Below, one piece after another: positions 44,519-57,893 of a DNA stretch of 64,000 bases. Below the pieces are notes generated by a model. The model did no database searches. It was not told the origin of the DNA and was given only the letters and a program-made list of their open reading frames with translations. The stretch covers positions 1,612,001 to 1,676,000 of the forward strand of contig NZ_JAXAFK010000001.1 of NCBI RefSeq assembly GCF_033898505.1, written 5' to 3'. Origin of the DNA: Pectobacterium carotovorum (GTDB lineage Bacteria > Pseudomonadota > Gammaproteobacteria > Enterobacterales > Enterobacteriaceae). A program made the translations under genes and the position numbers. How positions within the stretch are numbered: the first letter of the stretch is position 1; the number at the start of each line of letters is the position of its first letter.

Positions 44519-44548
44519 CAAAAAACCCGCGATATCGCGGGTTTTTTT
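44519..44548. terminator. Bidirectional terminator between ydgH and kdsA
   Basis: AAAAACCCGCGAT is followed directly by its reverse complement, ATCGCGGGTTTTT, giving a strong stem with A and T runs on both sides. It can end both convergent transcripts. Confidence 0.9.
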
Positions 44549-44650
44549 ATGGCGAGCGTCCTGCCCGCCACCCTGCGGGCCGTCGCAAGCGACGTTGAAA
44601 AACGTTCCCTACGTTTTTTTACGTCAACAATCAATCTACCGTGAGTAAGA

Positions 44651-45532
<882 letters not shown>

Positions 45533-45580
45533 TTAACGCTGCATTACTGCAAAACGGGTTCTTAATGTAAGACTGTTTTT

Positions 45581-46390
45581 TTAATGCAAGACAATCTGTT
45601 TCTGCTCTATCGAGTGAATCTGCACTTTTATCATTTCACTCACCGGGTCTTCCGGGCACTGTTCAACGAAATAGTTGAGATCGGACAGCGCAATATGGTC
45701 GCAATCCAGCTGTGCATAAATCAGGCCGCGATCGCGAATTTCGTACGGATCGTCTGGGTCAAATTGCAGCACCGCTTCGCTGGCTCTTAACGCCAGTTCC
45801 ATCTGCTTTTCTTCCATCAGTGCGACTTTCAACGTGTCGAGCATTTTACGCACGATCAGGACATTCTCTGCTTCATCCAGATCTTCATCCAGCAGGCGGG
45901 TTGATGGACCGATGTTGCCTTTCAGCCAGACTTCCAGCACATGCTCACTCAGCGTATCGCCGTTTAGCGGGTTGATCAGCCACATCTCTTCGTCGAGCCA
46001 GTCGGCGCGCAGAATCAGCTGCGTCGGGAAAATGACCGGCATCAGCGGCAGACCAAGCTCATTGGCGATATGCAGGAAGATGACGCCAAGTGACACGGGC
46101 AGGCCCTGACGCGATTCAAGCACCTGATCGAGCCACAGTGCATCAGACAGGCGATAAACGCCGCCCGCACCGCCGAACCCCCAGGTGTGATAAAACAGCT
46201 CAATCAGCTTTTCAAGCTGAAGATCTTGCTCGAGATCGTCAGGAATAGCGGCTCGAGCGCTCTCAACCAGCTGTTGCAGATTTTGCCGCACGTCCTGAGC
46301 GGGAAAGTCGCGGCGAATAGCCTGTGAAACCAACACGACACCATCACTTAGCAGCGACTGGTTGAATTCAAAATCAGCAATAGCACTCAT
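45581..46390 (-). CDS. sirB1: SirB1 family protein (transglutaminase-like / TPR)
   Basis: A 269-residue soluble protein. RGVYRLSDALWLDQVLESRQG-like text matches SirB1, with a transglutaminase-like core (SLGVIFLHIANELGLPLMPVIFP) and a C-terminal TPR-like region (EAVLQFDPDDPYEIRDRGLIYAQLDCDHIALSD). Its exact role is unknown; the name derives from Salmonella invasion regulation. ATG at 46390 gives the family's start (MSAIADFEF); a longer frame exists upstream. The sirB2 stop lies 2 bp before this start. Confidence 0.9.
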   Translation of the reverse strand: MSAIADFEFNQSLLSDGVVLVSQAIRRDFPAQDVRQNLQQLVESARAAIPDDLEQDLQLEKLIELFYHTWGFGGAGGVYRLSDALWLDQVLESRQGLPVSLGVIFLHIANELGLPLMPVIFPTQLILRADWLDEEMWLINPLNGDTLSEHVLEVWLKGNIGPSTRLLDEDLDEAENVLIVRKMLDTLKVALMEEKQMELALRASEAVLQFDPDDPYEIRDRGLIYAQLDCDHIALSDLNYFVEQCPEDPVSEMIKVQIHSIEQKQIVLH

Positions 46391-46392
46391 AA

Positions 46393-46794
46393 TTATTCCA
46401 TCAGCAACGGTGACTGAGTCAGTGCCAACAGCACGACCACACCAAAGCACATTAAAGCAGATACAAACGCCAGCCAGCGAACAGTCTGACTACGGGGGCG
46501 TTTCCCCAAGGCGATCGCGCCAAGAAGGATATAAATAATAACGCCAAACAGTTTTTCCGTCAGCCAGCTTTGCTCGGGAGTAAACGGATAAGTGTGGCTA
46601 AGCGTGATTAAACCAATACCGCTGATTAATAACAAGGTATCGTTAATATGCGGCAGGATTTTCACCCAGCGCTGTTGCAGCAACGCTGATTGCCGACACA
46701 GCCAGAAAAAACGAATAATAAACAGGGAAATACTGATGCCAACCGTTGCCAGATGCAGATATATCGTGGCTGGGTAAAGAGTTATCACGTCCAT
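46393..46794 (-). CDS. sirB2: SirB2 family integral membrane protein
   Basis: A 133-residue inner-membrane protein with four hydrophobic helices. IYLHLATVGISISLFIIRFFW, LPHINDTLLLISGIGLI and KLFGVIIYILLGAIALGK follow the SirB family. Function unknown. It lies between prmC (5 bp gap) and sirB1 (2 bp gap) in one operon. Confidence 0.9.
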   Translation of the reverse strand: MDVITLYPATIYLHLATVGISISLFIIRFFWLCRQSALLQQRWVKILPHINDTLLLISGIGLITLSHTYPFTPEQSWLTEKLFGVIIYILLGAIALGKRPRSQTVRWLAFVSALMCFGVVVLLALTQSPLLME

Positions 46795-46799
46795 TGCTC

Positions 46800-47645
46800 C
46801 TAATGCGTTGGGGCATCCAACCAGCGTCCTAACGACACGCGGTCATTGCCACCATAGTCCTGACAGGTTTCGATTTGTGTGAATCCGCGTGTCTGCAAGA
46901 GCTGACGCACTGCATCAGCCTGTTGCCAGCCATGTTCCAGCAGCAGCCAACCACCGGCCGCTAAATAATGCGGGGCAGATTCAATAATGGTGCGTAAATC
47001 CGCCAGCCCGTTGTCGGCGGCAATCAGCGCGCTGGCTGGTTCAAAACGAACATCGCCCTGCGACAAATGCACATCATTCGCATCGATATACGGTGGATTA
47101 CTGGCGATGAGCGCAAAGCGCATTTGATCAAGCGGTGAATACCAGCTTCCAGGCAAGAAATGGGCGTTGTCGAGTCCCAATTGCTGGGCGTTTTTTGTCG
47201 CTAACGCGACAGCGTCTGGTTGAACATCAACGCCCGTCACCCGGCAATCACGCCGTTCACTGGCCAGCGCCAGCGCAATCGCTCCGGTTCCGGTGCCCAA
47301 ATCCAGTACGGCACACGGCGTTTGAGGCAGACGCAGCAGCGCCTGTTCGACCAGGCACTCGGTATCGGGGCGGGGAATCAGCGTGGCGGGCGACACAGCC
47401 AGCGGCAGTGACCAGAACTCACGCTCGCCGGTCAAATAAGCAATGGGTTCTCCCTGTTCGCGGCGCGCTAGCAGTTCAGTTAGCTGCTGTTGTTCAGCCG
47501 CGTTCAGCGCAGTTTCACCAAACGCCAACAGAAACGTGCGGGGCTTGCCAGTCACAAAGCCCAGCAAAATTTCCGCATCTCGCTTCGGGCTTTCTCCCGT
47601 CGCAAGCTGCGCCGTCGCAGAGATTAACCAATCCTGATAGGTCAT
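46800..47645 (-). CDS. prmC: Release factor glutamine methyltransferase PrmC (HemK)
   Basis: A 281-residue SAM-dependent enzyme that methylates the glutamine of the GGQ motif in release factors. ALDLGTGTGAIALALASER-like text binds SAM (here VLDLGTGTGAIALALASER), and LIASNPPYIDANDVHL holds the catalytic NPPY. Its start codon overlaps the prfA stop by one base (TAATG), so its substrate RF1 and the modifying enzyme are made from one message. Confidence 0.95.
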   Translation of the reverse strand: MTYQDWLISATAQLATGESPKRDAEILLGFVTGKPRTFLLAFGETALNAAEQQQLTELLARREQGEPIAYLTGEREFWSLPLAVSPATLIPRPDTECLVEQALLRLPQTPCAVLDLGTGTGAIALALASERRDCRVTGVDVQPDAVALATKNAQQLGLDNAHFLPGSWYSPLDQMRFALIASNPPYIDANDVHLSQGDVRFEPASALIAADNGLADLRTIIESAPHYLAAGGWLLLEHGWQQADAVRQLLQTRGFTQIETCQDYGGNDRVSLGRWLDAPTH

Positions 47646-48727
47646 TATTCCTGCTCGGACAACGCAGCAAGTTGATCGGCCTGGTATTCCTGTACGACTG
47701 GCTGAATCAGCGTATCCAGTTTCCCTTCCATGACTTCATCCAGTCGGTAAAGCGTCAGGTTAATACGGTGATCGGTCACCCTTCCCTGTGGGAAATTGTA
47801 GGTACGGATGCGGTCAGAACGATCGCCGCTGCCAAGCAGGTTACGGCGAGTTGACGCTTCTTCCTGCTGGCGTTTCTGCACTTCTGCCGCACGGATACGT
47901 GCCCCCAGCACAGACAGCGCTTTGGCTTTGTTTTTATGCTGTGAACGCTCGTCCTGACATTCCACGACAATGCCGGTTGGCAAGTGAGTAATACGGATGG
48001 CGGAATCGGTGGTGTTAACGTGCTGACCGCCCGCGCCAGAAGAACGGAAGGTATCGATGCGTAAATCCGCAGGGTTGATGTCCGGCAGTTCCGCTTCCGG
48101 TACTTCCGCCATCACGGCGACCGTACAGGCCGACGTATGAATACGCCCTTGAGATTCCGTGGCAGGAACGCGCTGCACGCGATGGCCGCCGGATTCAAAT
48201 TTGAGCTGGCCGTACACGCCGTCGCCGGAAATTTTAGCGATAACTTCTTTATAACCGCCATGTTCGCCATCGCTGGCGCTCATAACCTCGACGCGCCAGC
48301 GGCGTGATTCGGCATAGCGGCTGTACATGCGGAACAGATCGCCGGCAAAAATCGCGGCTTCGTCGCCGCCCGTCCCGGCACGCACTTCCAGAAAACAGCC
48401 GCGCTCATCGTCGGGATCTTTCGGCAACAACAGCACCTGAAGCTGCTGCTCCAGTGCCTCAATTGTCGCTTTACCCTCTTTCAATTCTTCCTGCGCCATA
48501 TCGCGCATTTCAGGATCGTCGAGCATCATTTCTGCGGTCTGTAGATCCTCTTGCGCCTGCTGCCATTGCTGGAAACAGCGAGTAATATCAGTAAGCTGAG
48601 CATATTCTCGCGACAACGCGCGAAAACGATCCATATCAGCGATGACGCTGGGCTCACCGAGTAACGCCTGGACTTCTTCATGGCGTTCTTGTAACGCTTC
48701 CAGTTTAGCAACAATAGAAGGCTTCAT
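47645..48727 (-). CDS. prfA: Peptide chain release factor 1
   Basis: A 360-residue release factor that reads UAA and [21 protein letters not shown] contains the PAT tripeptide region that recognises the stop codon, and [18 protein letters not shown] the GGQ motif near residue 233 that triggers peptide release. The frame extends upstream, but the ATG at 48727 gives the invariant [19 protein letters not shown] start. It lies 46 bp after hemA and runs into prmC. Confidence 0.96.
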   Translation of the reverse strand: MKPSIVAKLEALQERHEEVQALLGEPSVIADMDRFRALSREYAQLTDITRCFQQWQQAQEDLQTAEMMLDDPEMRDMAQEELKEGKATIEALEQQLQVLLLPKDPDDERGCFLEVRAGTGGDEAAIFAGDLFRMYSRYAESRRWRVEVMSASDGEHGGYKEVIAKISGDGVYGQLKFESGGHRVQRVPATESQGRIHTSACTVAVMAEVPEAELPDINPADLRIDTFRSSGAGGQHVNTTDSAIRITHLPTGIVVECQDERSQHKNKAKALSVLGARIRAAEVQKRQQEEASTRRNLLGSGDRSDRIRTYNFPQGRVTDHRINLTLYRLDEVMEGKLDTLIQPVVQEYQADQLAALSEQE

Positions 48728-48773
48728 GCGGGCGGTTAAATCCTGTAGTAGAAATAAATAGTAGAGATGAATG

Positions 48774-50030
48774 CTAGTCCAGCCCAAGGCTGTCACGTAA
48801 AATTTGTAACCGGTTCTGATCGCCGTCACGAGCGGCTTGCTGAAGGGATTTGGTCGGCGCGTGAATCAGGCGGTTGGTTAAACGGTGCGTCAGTTCCTGA
48901 ATCACCGCTTCAACGTCATTGCCTTGTTGGATGGCAGCCAGCGCCTTGGCTGTCATTTCCGCACGCAGCTCATCGGCCTGAGCGCGATAATCGCGAATCG
49001 TCTCCACCGCGGACTGCGCACGCAGCCACGCCATGAAGTCGGAACTTTCCTGCTGCACGATGGATTCGGCCTGCACCGCTGCCGCTTTGCGCTGCGCGAG
49101 GTTATGCTGAATGATCGCGTGTAGATCGTCCACGCTGTAGAGATAAACGTTCGGCAATTTGCCGACTTCCGGCTCAATATCACGCGGAACCGCAATATCC
49201 ACCATCAGCATTGGCTGATTCCGTCTCGCCTTCAGCGTCCGTTCCATCATCCCTTTTCCGATAATCGGCAGCGTACTGGCCGTTGAACTGATCACAATGT
49301 CGGCCTGAACGAGTTGTTCATCCAGTTCTGCCAACGTGATGACCTCTGCGCCTACTTCCGTTGCCAGCGCCTGCGCGCGTTCACGGGTACGGTTCGCGAT
49401 CACCATTTTCTGTACATTGTGCTCACGAAGATAGCGAGCAACCAATTCAATGGTTTCTCCAGCACCAACCAGCAGCACCGTAACATCCGCCAGTGATTCA
49501 AAGATCTGCCGCGCCAGCGTACAAGCGGCAAATGCCACCGACACGGCGCTGGCACCGATATCCGTTTCCGTACGAACGCGTTTGGCCACGGTAAAAGACT
49601 TCTGGAACAGCCGCTCCAGTTCGCTGGACAGGGAATGGCCACGTTGTGATTCTGCAAACGCTTTTTTCACCTGTCCCAAAATCTGCGGTTCGCCTAACAC
49701 CAGCGAATCCAGACCGCTGGCCACGCGCATCAGATGACTAACGGCGGCGTTATCCTGATGCCAGTACAGACTGCCGTTGACCTCTTCCGGACGCAATTGA
49801 TGATATTCACACAGCCAGCGAATCAGCTGCTCACGCTGGTTTTCCTGTTCGTCAACGCTAAGATAGAGTTCCGTACGATTGCAGGTAGACAGCACAACGC
49901 CGCCCTGCACCAGCGGTTGCTGTAGCAGACTGTCGAGGGCCACCCCTAACTTATCTGGTGAGAACACAACGCGTTCACGCAGAGAAACCGGTGCGGTTTT
50001 GTGATTAATACCAAGCGCAAGCAGGGTCAT
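48774..50030 (-). CDS. hemA: Glutamyl-tRNA reductase
   Basis: A 418-residue enzyme that reduces glutamyl-tRNA to glutamate-1-semialdehyde, the first step of haem synthesis in this group. Catalytic Cys50 is in [14 protein letters not shown], the NADPH-binding glycine loop in [19 protein letters not shown], and the tRNA-contacting start is [21 protein letters not shown]. Length equals that of E. coli HemA. It is the first gene of a six-gene operon and is divergent from lolB. Confidence 0.97.
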   Translation of the reverse strand: MTLLALGINHKTAPVSLRERVVFSPDKLGVALDSLLQQPLVQGGVVLSTCNRTELYLSVDEQENQREQLIRWLCEYHQLRPEEVNGSLYWHQDNAAVSHLMRVASGLDSLVLGEPQILGQVKKAFAESQRGHSLSSELERLFQKSFTVAKRVRTETDIGASAVSVAFAACTLARQIFESLADVTVLLVGAGETIELVARYLREHNVQKMVIANRTRERAQALATEVGAEVITLAELDEQLVQADIVISSTASTLPIIGKGMMERTLKARRNQPMLMVDIAVPRDIEPEVGKLPNVYLYSVDDLHAIIQHNLAQRKAAAVQAESIVQQESSDFMAWLRAQSAVETIRDYRAQADELRAEMTAKALAAIQQGNDVEAVIQELTHRLTNRLIHAPTKSLQQAARDGDQNRLQILRDSLGLD

Positions 50031-50262
50031 TAGGCTGTTTCTGAGTAATACCGGTCTTAGTATGGATTTCGTTTGAGTCGCATTCTACTTGATGCAGGGA
50101 TGCAAGAAAAGCGACAGCGCGCGATACACCTCGTCTGAGGTAGTCACTTTTTGACAAAAAACAATAAACGCCATTAACGAATAACAACCATTGACGCTGA
50201 GCGGTAAGCCCGTTAGCGTGACGTATTTCACGAACTACGTTCATTTACAGGATACGACCGAC

Positions 50263-50886
50263 ATGCCAACCAAAACCGTCCGATGCCTGCGTTTACTGCC
50301 TTTAGCCAGCGTGTTGCTAGCCGCTTGTAGCGTTCATCAACCCACTCAAACGGGTAAAAGCCCCACCTCGCCAGAGTGGCAACAACATCAGCAAAAAGTA
50401 CAGCAACTCAGCCAATATCAGACTCGCGGCGCTTTTGCCTATATCTCCGATAGCAAAAGAGTATCAGCCAATTTTTTCTGGCAGGACACACCACCACAGC
50501 GTTATCGATTGCTGCTGACCAACCCACTCGGCAGTACCGAATTAGAACTGCGCGCCCAGCCTGACGGCGTGCAAATCACTGATAATCAGGGCAAGCGTTA
50601 CGTGGGGAAAGATGCCGAATATATGATTCAGCAGCTCACCGGCATGGCGATCCCGTTGAACAATCTGCGCCAGTGGATTCTCGGCATCCCGGGTGATGCG
50701 AGCGAATTCACGCTGGATGAGCGCTATCTGCTGAAAACCGTCACCTATCGCCAGGGCAATCAAAATTGGAATGTCAGCTATCAGAGCTACAACACCGAGC
50801 TGACGCCTCCGCTGCCAACCAGCCTGGAGCTGGTTCAGGGGGAACAGCGTATTAAGCTGAAAATGAATAACTGGATGGTTAAATAA
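50263..50886 (+). CDS. lolB: Outer-membrane lipoprotein LolB
   Basis: A 207-residue lipoprotein that receives lipoproteins from LolA and inserts them into the outer membrane. The lipoprotein signal is [16 protein letters not shown], with the lipobox [28 protein letters not shown] and the hydrophobic-loop region [15 protein letters not shown] follow LolB. The ATG at 50263, preceded by ACAGGA, begins the signal peptide; the longer frame upstream does not. ispE begins 3 bp after the stop. Confidence 0.93.
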   Translation: MPTKTVRCLRLLPLASVLLAACSVHQPTQTGKSPTSPEWQQHQQKVQQLSQYQTRGAFAYISDSKRVSANFFWQDTPPQRYRLLLTNPLGSTELELRAQPDGVQITDNQGKRYVGKDAEYMIQQLTGMAIPLNNLRQWILGIPGDASEFTLDERYLLKTVTYRQGNQNWNVSYQSYNTELTPPLPTSLELVQGEQRIKLKMNNWMVK

Positions 50887-50889
50887 GCG

Positions 50890-52846
<1,957 letters not shown>

Positions 52847-52887
52847 TCGCTGCTGATCGGGTAACCGATCGCAAACGATAATGAGGG

Positions 52888-52917
52888 AGCCACCTTGTAA
52901 CAAGGTGGCTTTCTTAT
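52888..52917 (+). terminator. Terminator of prs
   Basis: AGCCACCTTG and CAAGGTGGCT form a 10-bp stem with a 3-base loop, followed by TTCTTATTTC. It starts 41 bp after the prs stop. Confidence 0.85.
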
Positions 52918-53008
52918 TTCTATACATGTCACTATAAAAAAACCGCCATAGCGAAGCTACAGCGGCTCTCATGTTCAATTTTCATTGACGCCTATGGTGC
53001 CTTAACGG

Positions 53009-53278
53009 TTATGGGTGACGTTGGCGGCGGCAACGCTTATCAAAGTGTTTAACCCACCAATAACGGTCTGCGACTTCTTCACGCCCGCTAATACGTGCTC
53101 CCACTAACCAAAATATTGCACCAGAGAAAATACCGACCAGATCAATATAAGTCATATATTCAGGGACATTCAGTTTAGGGAATTGGCTGGCGATGGAAAA
53201 ACCAATTCCACCAATCATCAGAATCATACCGAGCCCCATCAACATGTTACCCAATACTGTCACGTTTTTACGTTTCAT
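53009..53278 (-). CDS. ychH: YchH family stress-induced membrane protein
   Basis: An 89-residue inner-membrane protein with two hydrophobic helices: VLGNMLMGLGMILMIGGIGFSI and IDLVGIFSGAIFWLVGARI. The end EEVADRYWWVKHFDKRCRR matches E. coli YchH, which is induced by stress and affects biofilm; the mechanism is unknown. GGAGGTGGCAG precedes the ATG. It is divergent from pth, as in E. coli. Confidence 0.92.
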   Translation of the reverse strand: MKRKNVTVLGNMLMGLGMILMIGGIGFSIASQFPKLNVPEYMTYIDLVGIFSGAIFWLVGARISGREEVADRYWWVKHFDKRCRRQRHP

Positions 53279-53610
53279 CTGCCACCTCCAGATTAATTCT
53301 GTGGATGAATCGGAGTGCCATTACCGCTTACTTTCTTATTATTGATGCAATTATAGACAATAATGTGCATGGATGATTGCGGGAGGGATCACAGATAAAA
53401 GGAATGATTAATATTTTTTTACGTTTAAACAAATAAATAGACAAAAATCCGAATAATCACATCACTGAACAAATAACATAGTATTTACAAATGACACGGT
53501 ATTTACATTCCAACACCGAGATTTTGCTATCCAGCACACGGTGTGTAAACTAGCGCTTTCGTTTATCACGCTACCCTGCGTCAATTTAAGCACGCAATCT
53601 GGAATATACC
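53279..53610. other. Divergent intergenic region ychH / pth
   Basis: This 332-bp gap carries both promoters. The middle (53,390-53,520) is AT-rich. No gene or operator was recognised. Confidence 0.5.
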
Positions 53611-54198
53611 GTGAGCAGCATTAAATTAATTGTCGGCCTGGCGAATCCCGGCGCTGAATATGCCGCCACCCGCCATAATGCGGGCGCCTGGTTTGTCGAT
53701 CGTCTGGCGGACGCTTACCGTCAGCCGCTGAAAGAAGAAAGCAAATTTTTTGGTTACACCTCCCGCCTGAATCTGGCTGGACAAGATGTACGCCTGCTGG
53801 TCCCTACCACGTTCATGAATTTGAGTGGTAAAGCCGTCGCAGCAATGGCCACCTTCTATCGCATCCAGCCTGATGAAATTCTGGTTGCACACGATGAACT
53901 GGATTTATTACCGGGGATTGCCAAACTTAAACTGGGTGGCGGACACGGCGGCCACAACGGGCTGAAAGATATCATCAGCAAATTGGGTAACAACCCAAAC
54001 TTCCATCGTTTACGCATTGGTATCGGCCATCCGGGTGATAAAAGCAAAGTTACTGGCTTTGTGCTGGGTAAACCGCCGACAAGCGAGCAGACGCTGATCG
54101 ACGATGCCATTGACGAAGCCGTGCGCTGCACAGAAATTCTGATGAAAGAAGACATGATCAAAGCGATGAACCGCTTGCATGCCTTCAAAGCGGCATAA
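53611..54198 (+). CDS. pth: Peptidyl-tRNA hydrolase
   Basis: A 195-residue enzyme that frees tRNA from stalled peptidyl-t[24 protein letters not shown] carries catalytic His22, [11 protein letters not shown] the Asn-bearing loop, and [11 protein letters not shown] the catalytic Asp; [11 protein letters not shown] completes the site. The start is GTG. ychF follows after 129 bp on the same strand, the usual order. Confidence 0.96.
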   Translation: MSSIKLIVGLANPGAEYAATRHNAGAWFVDRLADAYRQPLKEESKFFGYTSRLNLAGQDVRLLVPTTFMNLSGKAVAAMATFYRIQPDEILVAHDELDLLPGIAKLKLGGGHGGHNGLKDIISKLGNNPNFHRLRIGIGHPGDKSKVTGFVLGKPPTSEQTLIDDAIDEAVRCTEILMKEDMIKAMNRLHAFKAA

Positions 54199-54327
54199 TC
54201 TGGTCAGAATGCGGATGGGAGATCGAGATAAATCGCCATTCCGTGTATAATCGGCCGAAATGTTTCCATTCTGACAGGCAAAATATAGTAATTGTCTGAT
54301 TAATAAGTTATTTAAGGTGATATAAAC

Positions 54328-55419
54328 ATGGGATTCAAATGCGGTATCGTTGGGCTGCCTAACGTCGGTAAATCCACTCTGTTCAATGCGTTGACCAAAG
54401 CCGGCATCGAAGCGGCCAACTTCCCGTTTTGTACCATCGAGCCAAATACTGGCGTCGTGCCGATGCCCGATCCACGTCTGGACAAACTGGCCGAAATCGT
54501 TAAGCCACAGCGTATCCTCCCTACCACCATGGAATTTGTTGATATCGCGGGTCTGGTAAAGGGCGCGTCCAAAGGTGAAGGCTTGGGTAACCAGTTCTTG
54601 ACCAACATCCGTGAAACCGAAGCCATCGGTCACGTTGTCCGCTGCTTTGAAAACGACAACATCATCCATGTAAACAACAAAGTTGATCCGGCCGATGACA
54701 TCGACGTCATCAATACCGAGCTGGCGTTGTCTGACCTCGATACCTGTGAGCGTGCCATTCACCGCGTGCAGAAGAGAGCCAAAGGTGGCGATAAAGATGC
54801 GAAAGCTGAACTGGCCGCGCTGGAGAAATGCTTACCGCAGTTGGAAAACGCCGGGATGCTGCGCTCACTGGATTTAAGCGATGAAGATAAAGCAGCCATC
54901 AAATACCTGAGCTTCCTGACGCTGAAGCCAACCATGTACATCGCCAACGTCAACGAAGACGGTTTTGAAAATAACCCGTACCTCGATAAAGTGCGCGAAA
55001 TCGCGGCCGCTGAAGGTTCTGTCGTTGTAGCCGTCTGTGCTGCCGTTGAATCAGATATCGCGGAACTGGATGATGCCGACCGTGAAGAGTTTATGGCTGA
55101 GTTGGGTCTGGAAGAACCGGGTCTGAACCGCGTTATCCGCGCGGGCTATGAACTGCTGAACCTGCAAACCTACTTCACCGCTGGCGTGAAAGAAGTTCGC
55201 GCATGGACCATCCCTGTCGGCGCTACCGCCCCGCAGGCTGCGGGTAAAATTCACACCGACTTCGAGAAAGGCTTCATCCGCGCACAAACGATCGCCTATG
55301 AAGATTTCATCACCTACAAAGGTGAACAAGGCGCGAAAGAAGCCGGAAAAATGCGTTCAGAAGGCAAAGACTACATCGTAAAAGATGGCGACGTCATGAA
55401 CTTCCTGTTTAACGTCTAA
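54328..55419 (+). CDS. ychF: Redox-regulated ATPase YchF (OLA1-like)
   Basis: A 363-residue P-loop protein of the Obg-related family that binds ATP rather than GTP. G1 is GLPNVGKST (residues 9-17), G3 is [14 protein letters not shown], and a C-terminal TGS domain ([16 protein letters not shown] ... [13 protein letters not shown]) ends FLFNV. It associates with ribosomes and affects oxidative-stress response. It is downstream of pth and ends in a good terminator. Confidence 0.96.
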   Translation: MGFKCGIVGLPNVGKSTLFNALTKAGIEAANFPFCTIEPNTGVVPMPDPRLDKLAEIVKPQRILPTTMEFVDIAGLVKGASKGEGLGNQFLTNIRETEAIGHVVRCFENDNIIHVNNKVDPADDIDVINTELALSDLDTCERAIHRVQKRAKGGDKDAKAELAALEKCLPQLENAGMLRSLDLSDEDKAAIKYLSFLTLKPTMYIANVNEDGFENNPYLDKVREIAAAEGSVVVAVCAAVESDIAELDDADREEFMAELGLEEPGLNRVIRAGYELLNLQTYFTAGVKEVRAWTIPVGATAPQAAGKIHTDFEKGFIRAQTIAYEDFITYKGEQGAKEAGKMRSEGKDYIVKDGDVMNFLFNV

Positions 55420-55476
55420 ATAAACTTTGTTGTCTCATGAGGCGCCAGAATATCTCATGAAGATCAAAAAAACCCA

Positions 55477-55508
55477 TAAAATCCACGCACTTGCGTGGAT
55501 TTTTGTTT
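55477..55508 (+). terminator. Terminator of ychF
   Basis: AAATCCACGC and GCGTGGATTT form a 10-bp stem with a 4-base loop and a following T-rich tail on the plus strand. It begins 58 bp after the ychF stop. Confidence 0.88.
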
Positions 55509-55641
55509 TCATGGCGTTTCATGAAGTCATTCACGAGTCATTCGCATCGTCTTTCCTTTGTCTCATCTCACTACGCGCAGCAAAAAAATGAGGCTGAGCT
55601 GAAAACTGACTGTGACTCAGGAACGTTGAAGGGAACGGGAC

Positions 55642-55896
55642 TTATCGCCCGCCGGCGGTCACAGAGATGACTACCGTTTTTTGCACACCATCCTCAACCA
55701 CCTCGATCGAAGAGGAATATGGCGTACCCAGTTTGTTGGCGCCGAGAATAGCCGGGATGTCTATACCTCGGTCAGCAAGCTCACTCATTGCAGACGCTGG
55801 CAAAAGCTGAGCAAGGATATTTACGGCGAATGTAGGAACGTCAAAACTTTTTTCCAGAGTTCCAGCAACGAATTTTTCCACGTTGATTTTTGACAC
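55642..55896 (-). CDS. Unknown 84-residue protein
   Basis: I do not recognise this protein. It starts with GTG behind a strong ribosome site (AAGGAGCAGCTT), which supports real translation. The sequence begins MSKINVEKFVAGTLEKSFDV, has a small-residue-rich middle (NILAQLLPASAMSELADRGIDI) and ends in a charged strand (IEVVEDGVQKTVVISVTAGGR). There is no signal peptide or membrane helix. It lies 51 bp downstream of the broken eptA-like gene on the same strand. Confidence 0.6.
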   Translation of the reverse strand: MSKINVEKFVAGTLEKSFDVPTFAVNILAQLLPASAMSELADRGIDIPAILGANKLGTPYSSSIEVVEDGVQKTVVISVTAGGR

Positions 55897-55947
55897 AAGC
55901 TGCTCCTTGTATGGGGGAATAGGCTAACGGCTAAGTTGCAACGAAAC

Positions 55948-57113
55948 TCACATCAGCTCGCGACATGGCGCAGACACATCCAGTTCGGATTGGTACACCC
56001 TGCTTTGAACAGCAAACAGGCCAAGCCTGGAATAGTAAAATTGTCGTGGCTATAGTCTTTGTTCTCCGCGTTATTGCGCAGGCAGGTGAGATTGAAGCCG
56101 GCATCTTGCACAAATACCGGTGAGAACCACATCACCATTGGCATCTGCATTTGCTCTTTGGGCGCAATAAGGTAAGGCGTGCCGTGTAGATAGATGCCCC
56201 GCTCTCCCAACGACTCACCATGATCGGAAAGGTGGATCATGGCTACGTCGCGTTGCCCTGAATAGCGCTGCAGCACGTCGATAGATTTACCTAGCATCCG
56301 CTCGGTGTAGACCATCTGGAAGTTCTGTGTCCGCACGGTTTCACCTACCACGGCAATCTCGAGTTTAGGCCGCTCTCCGGCAACAATCACAGGACGCGTG
56401 GCATCTTCGGCCACGGTTCGCAACAACTGCGATGTCGTGCGTTTCAGGTAGCGCTTCAGGTAGCCGTTAGTACTGCGCACAAAGTTGAAAGGTAGCACCT
56501 GATCCCTGATTTGCAGATTGTTGCGCAGCAACGAGGCGTAGTCCTTGTAGAACAGCATCGTCACCGCGGCCAGCACGGCGAATGTCACCAGGACATTGCC
56601 CAGCCACCATAGCGCGTTTTGGAAGGGATGTTCGGTCTGTTTGGTGGGCAAACAAACCATCACCGCAGCAGGTAACACACCAAGCACAAGAATGGTGAGC
56701 AGCAAGGGAATAGAAAAGTACGAGGCGAGTTCTGCCTGATTGTTCTCAAAGACGTTCTGCACCATGCCGCGATCGATCAGCACGTTATAGCTGAACATGA
56801 AGTAACTACAGCTGGCGCTGATGACAACCAAGAGTGCAAGTAGCGGCTTACGCACATACGGTAATGCCAAAACTGGCGTGAACAACAGGTTGATAAGGCA
56901 GAAAAAGAAAACCGGCAGGCTGATGAAAAACAGCAAGCAGTGTAAGCTGTTGATCTCCACGTTGGACCATAACATTTGCCACAGCCCAATATTGCCAATG
57001 GTGGTGAAGAACAGTGCGGCTACCCAAGTCAGCTGTATCGGGTTGAGCTGCAAGGATGACAGACGTTGAAACACGCGTAATCCCCAACGAGTTGAAAGTG
57101 CGCGTAGTATCAA
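55948..57113 (-). pseudogene. eptA: eptA-like phosphoethanolamine transferase with internal deletion and frameshift
   Basis: The family adds phosphoethanolamine to lipid A and normally has about 545 residues; this frame has 386 (stop at 55953). Five N-terminal membrane helices and the start of the catalytic domain (LEIAVVGETVRTQNFQM) are intact, but the text then jumps to VYTERMLGKSIDVLQRYS, skipping about 160 residues that hold the nucleophilic Thr and several metal ligands. LSDHGESLGERGIYLHGTPYLIAP is kept. After KDYSHDNF the frame shifts; one added T in the T run at 56037-56040 would restore YYSRLGLFAVQSRVYQ ... SAPCRELM, the family's usual end, at 55948. Its start is TTG. It diverges from a two-component system. 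Confidence 0.85.
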
Positions 57114-57172
57114 AAAGTGTGTGTCAAGATGTTGTTAAGATTCCGGTAACCTATTTAAGACACTAATTATCT

Positions 57173-57868
57173 ATGACCCGCCTGCTCATTATCGAAGACA
57201 ACCCTGAGTTAGTTGCCAACCTGTACGAATTTTTCGAGCCACTGGGCTATGTGCTGGATGACGCACGTGATGGCGCCACTGGCCTGCGTATGGCCACGCA
57301 GAATGATTACGACGCCATTTTGTTGGATCTGATGCTGCCGCGACTGGACGGTATGACGCTGTGCCGAAAGCTCCGCCAAGAATTTCAGAATCCTGTGCCG
57401 GTGTTGATGCTGACCGCACGGGATCCGATAGATGACCGCGTGCAGGGTCTTGCGCTGGGCGCTGACGATTATCTGATAAAACCCTTTTCGCTCCAGGAAC
57501 TGGACGCACGCATCAAGGCACTGGTACGCCGAGCACAGGGGCAACAGGTTCAGGGCACGTTAGTCTGGGAAGATCTACAGGTAGACACCCGCGCACCACA
57601 GGCACAGCGGCAGGGTCAGACGATCACCCTGACCCCTACTACGCATAAACTATTGCTGTGCCTGATACGATCCGCCCCTGCTGTCGTCAAAAAACAGGAG
57701 ATGGAATATTTGCTCTGGGGTGACGAACCGCCTGACAGTGGCGCTTTACGCACACATATTCATGACTTGCGCCAACGAGTTGACAAAAACTTCACATCTG
57801 CGCTGATAGAAACGGTACATGGCATCGGTTTACGCCTGCATAAGCCTGAAGAGGCTGCACCGGAATAA
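57173..57868 (+). CDS. OmpR-family response regulator
   Basis: A 231-residue response regulator. The receiver domain has Glu8-Asp9, the phospho-acceptor Asp52 (AILLDLMLPRLDG), Thr80-type MLTARD and the Lys of DDYLIKPFS. A C-terminal winged HTH (TPTTHKLLLCLIRSAPAVVKKQEMEYLLW ... LRTHIHDLRQRVDKNF) binds DNA. Its sensor kinase follows 25 bp later. The divergent neighbour is the eptA-like gene, a likely target before that gene was broken. Confidence 0.92.
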   Translation: MTRLLIIEDNPELVANLYEFFEPLGYVLDDARDGATGLRMATQNDYDAILLDLMLPRLDGMTLCRKLRQEFQNPVPVLMLTARDPIDDRVQGLALGADDYLIKPFSLQELDARIKALVRRAQGQQVQGTLVWEDLQVDTRAPQAQRQGQTITLTPTTHKLLLCLIRSAPAVVKKQEMEYLLWGDEPPDSGALRTHIHDLRQRVDKNFTSALIETVHGIGLRLHKPEEAAPE

Positions 57869-57893
57869 TCATACAAAGGGCAGAACAATTATC

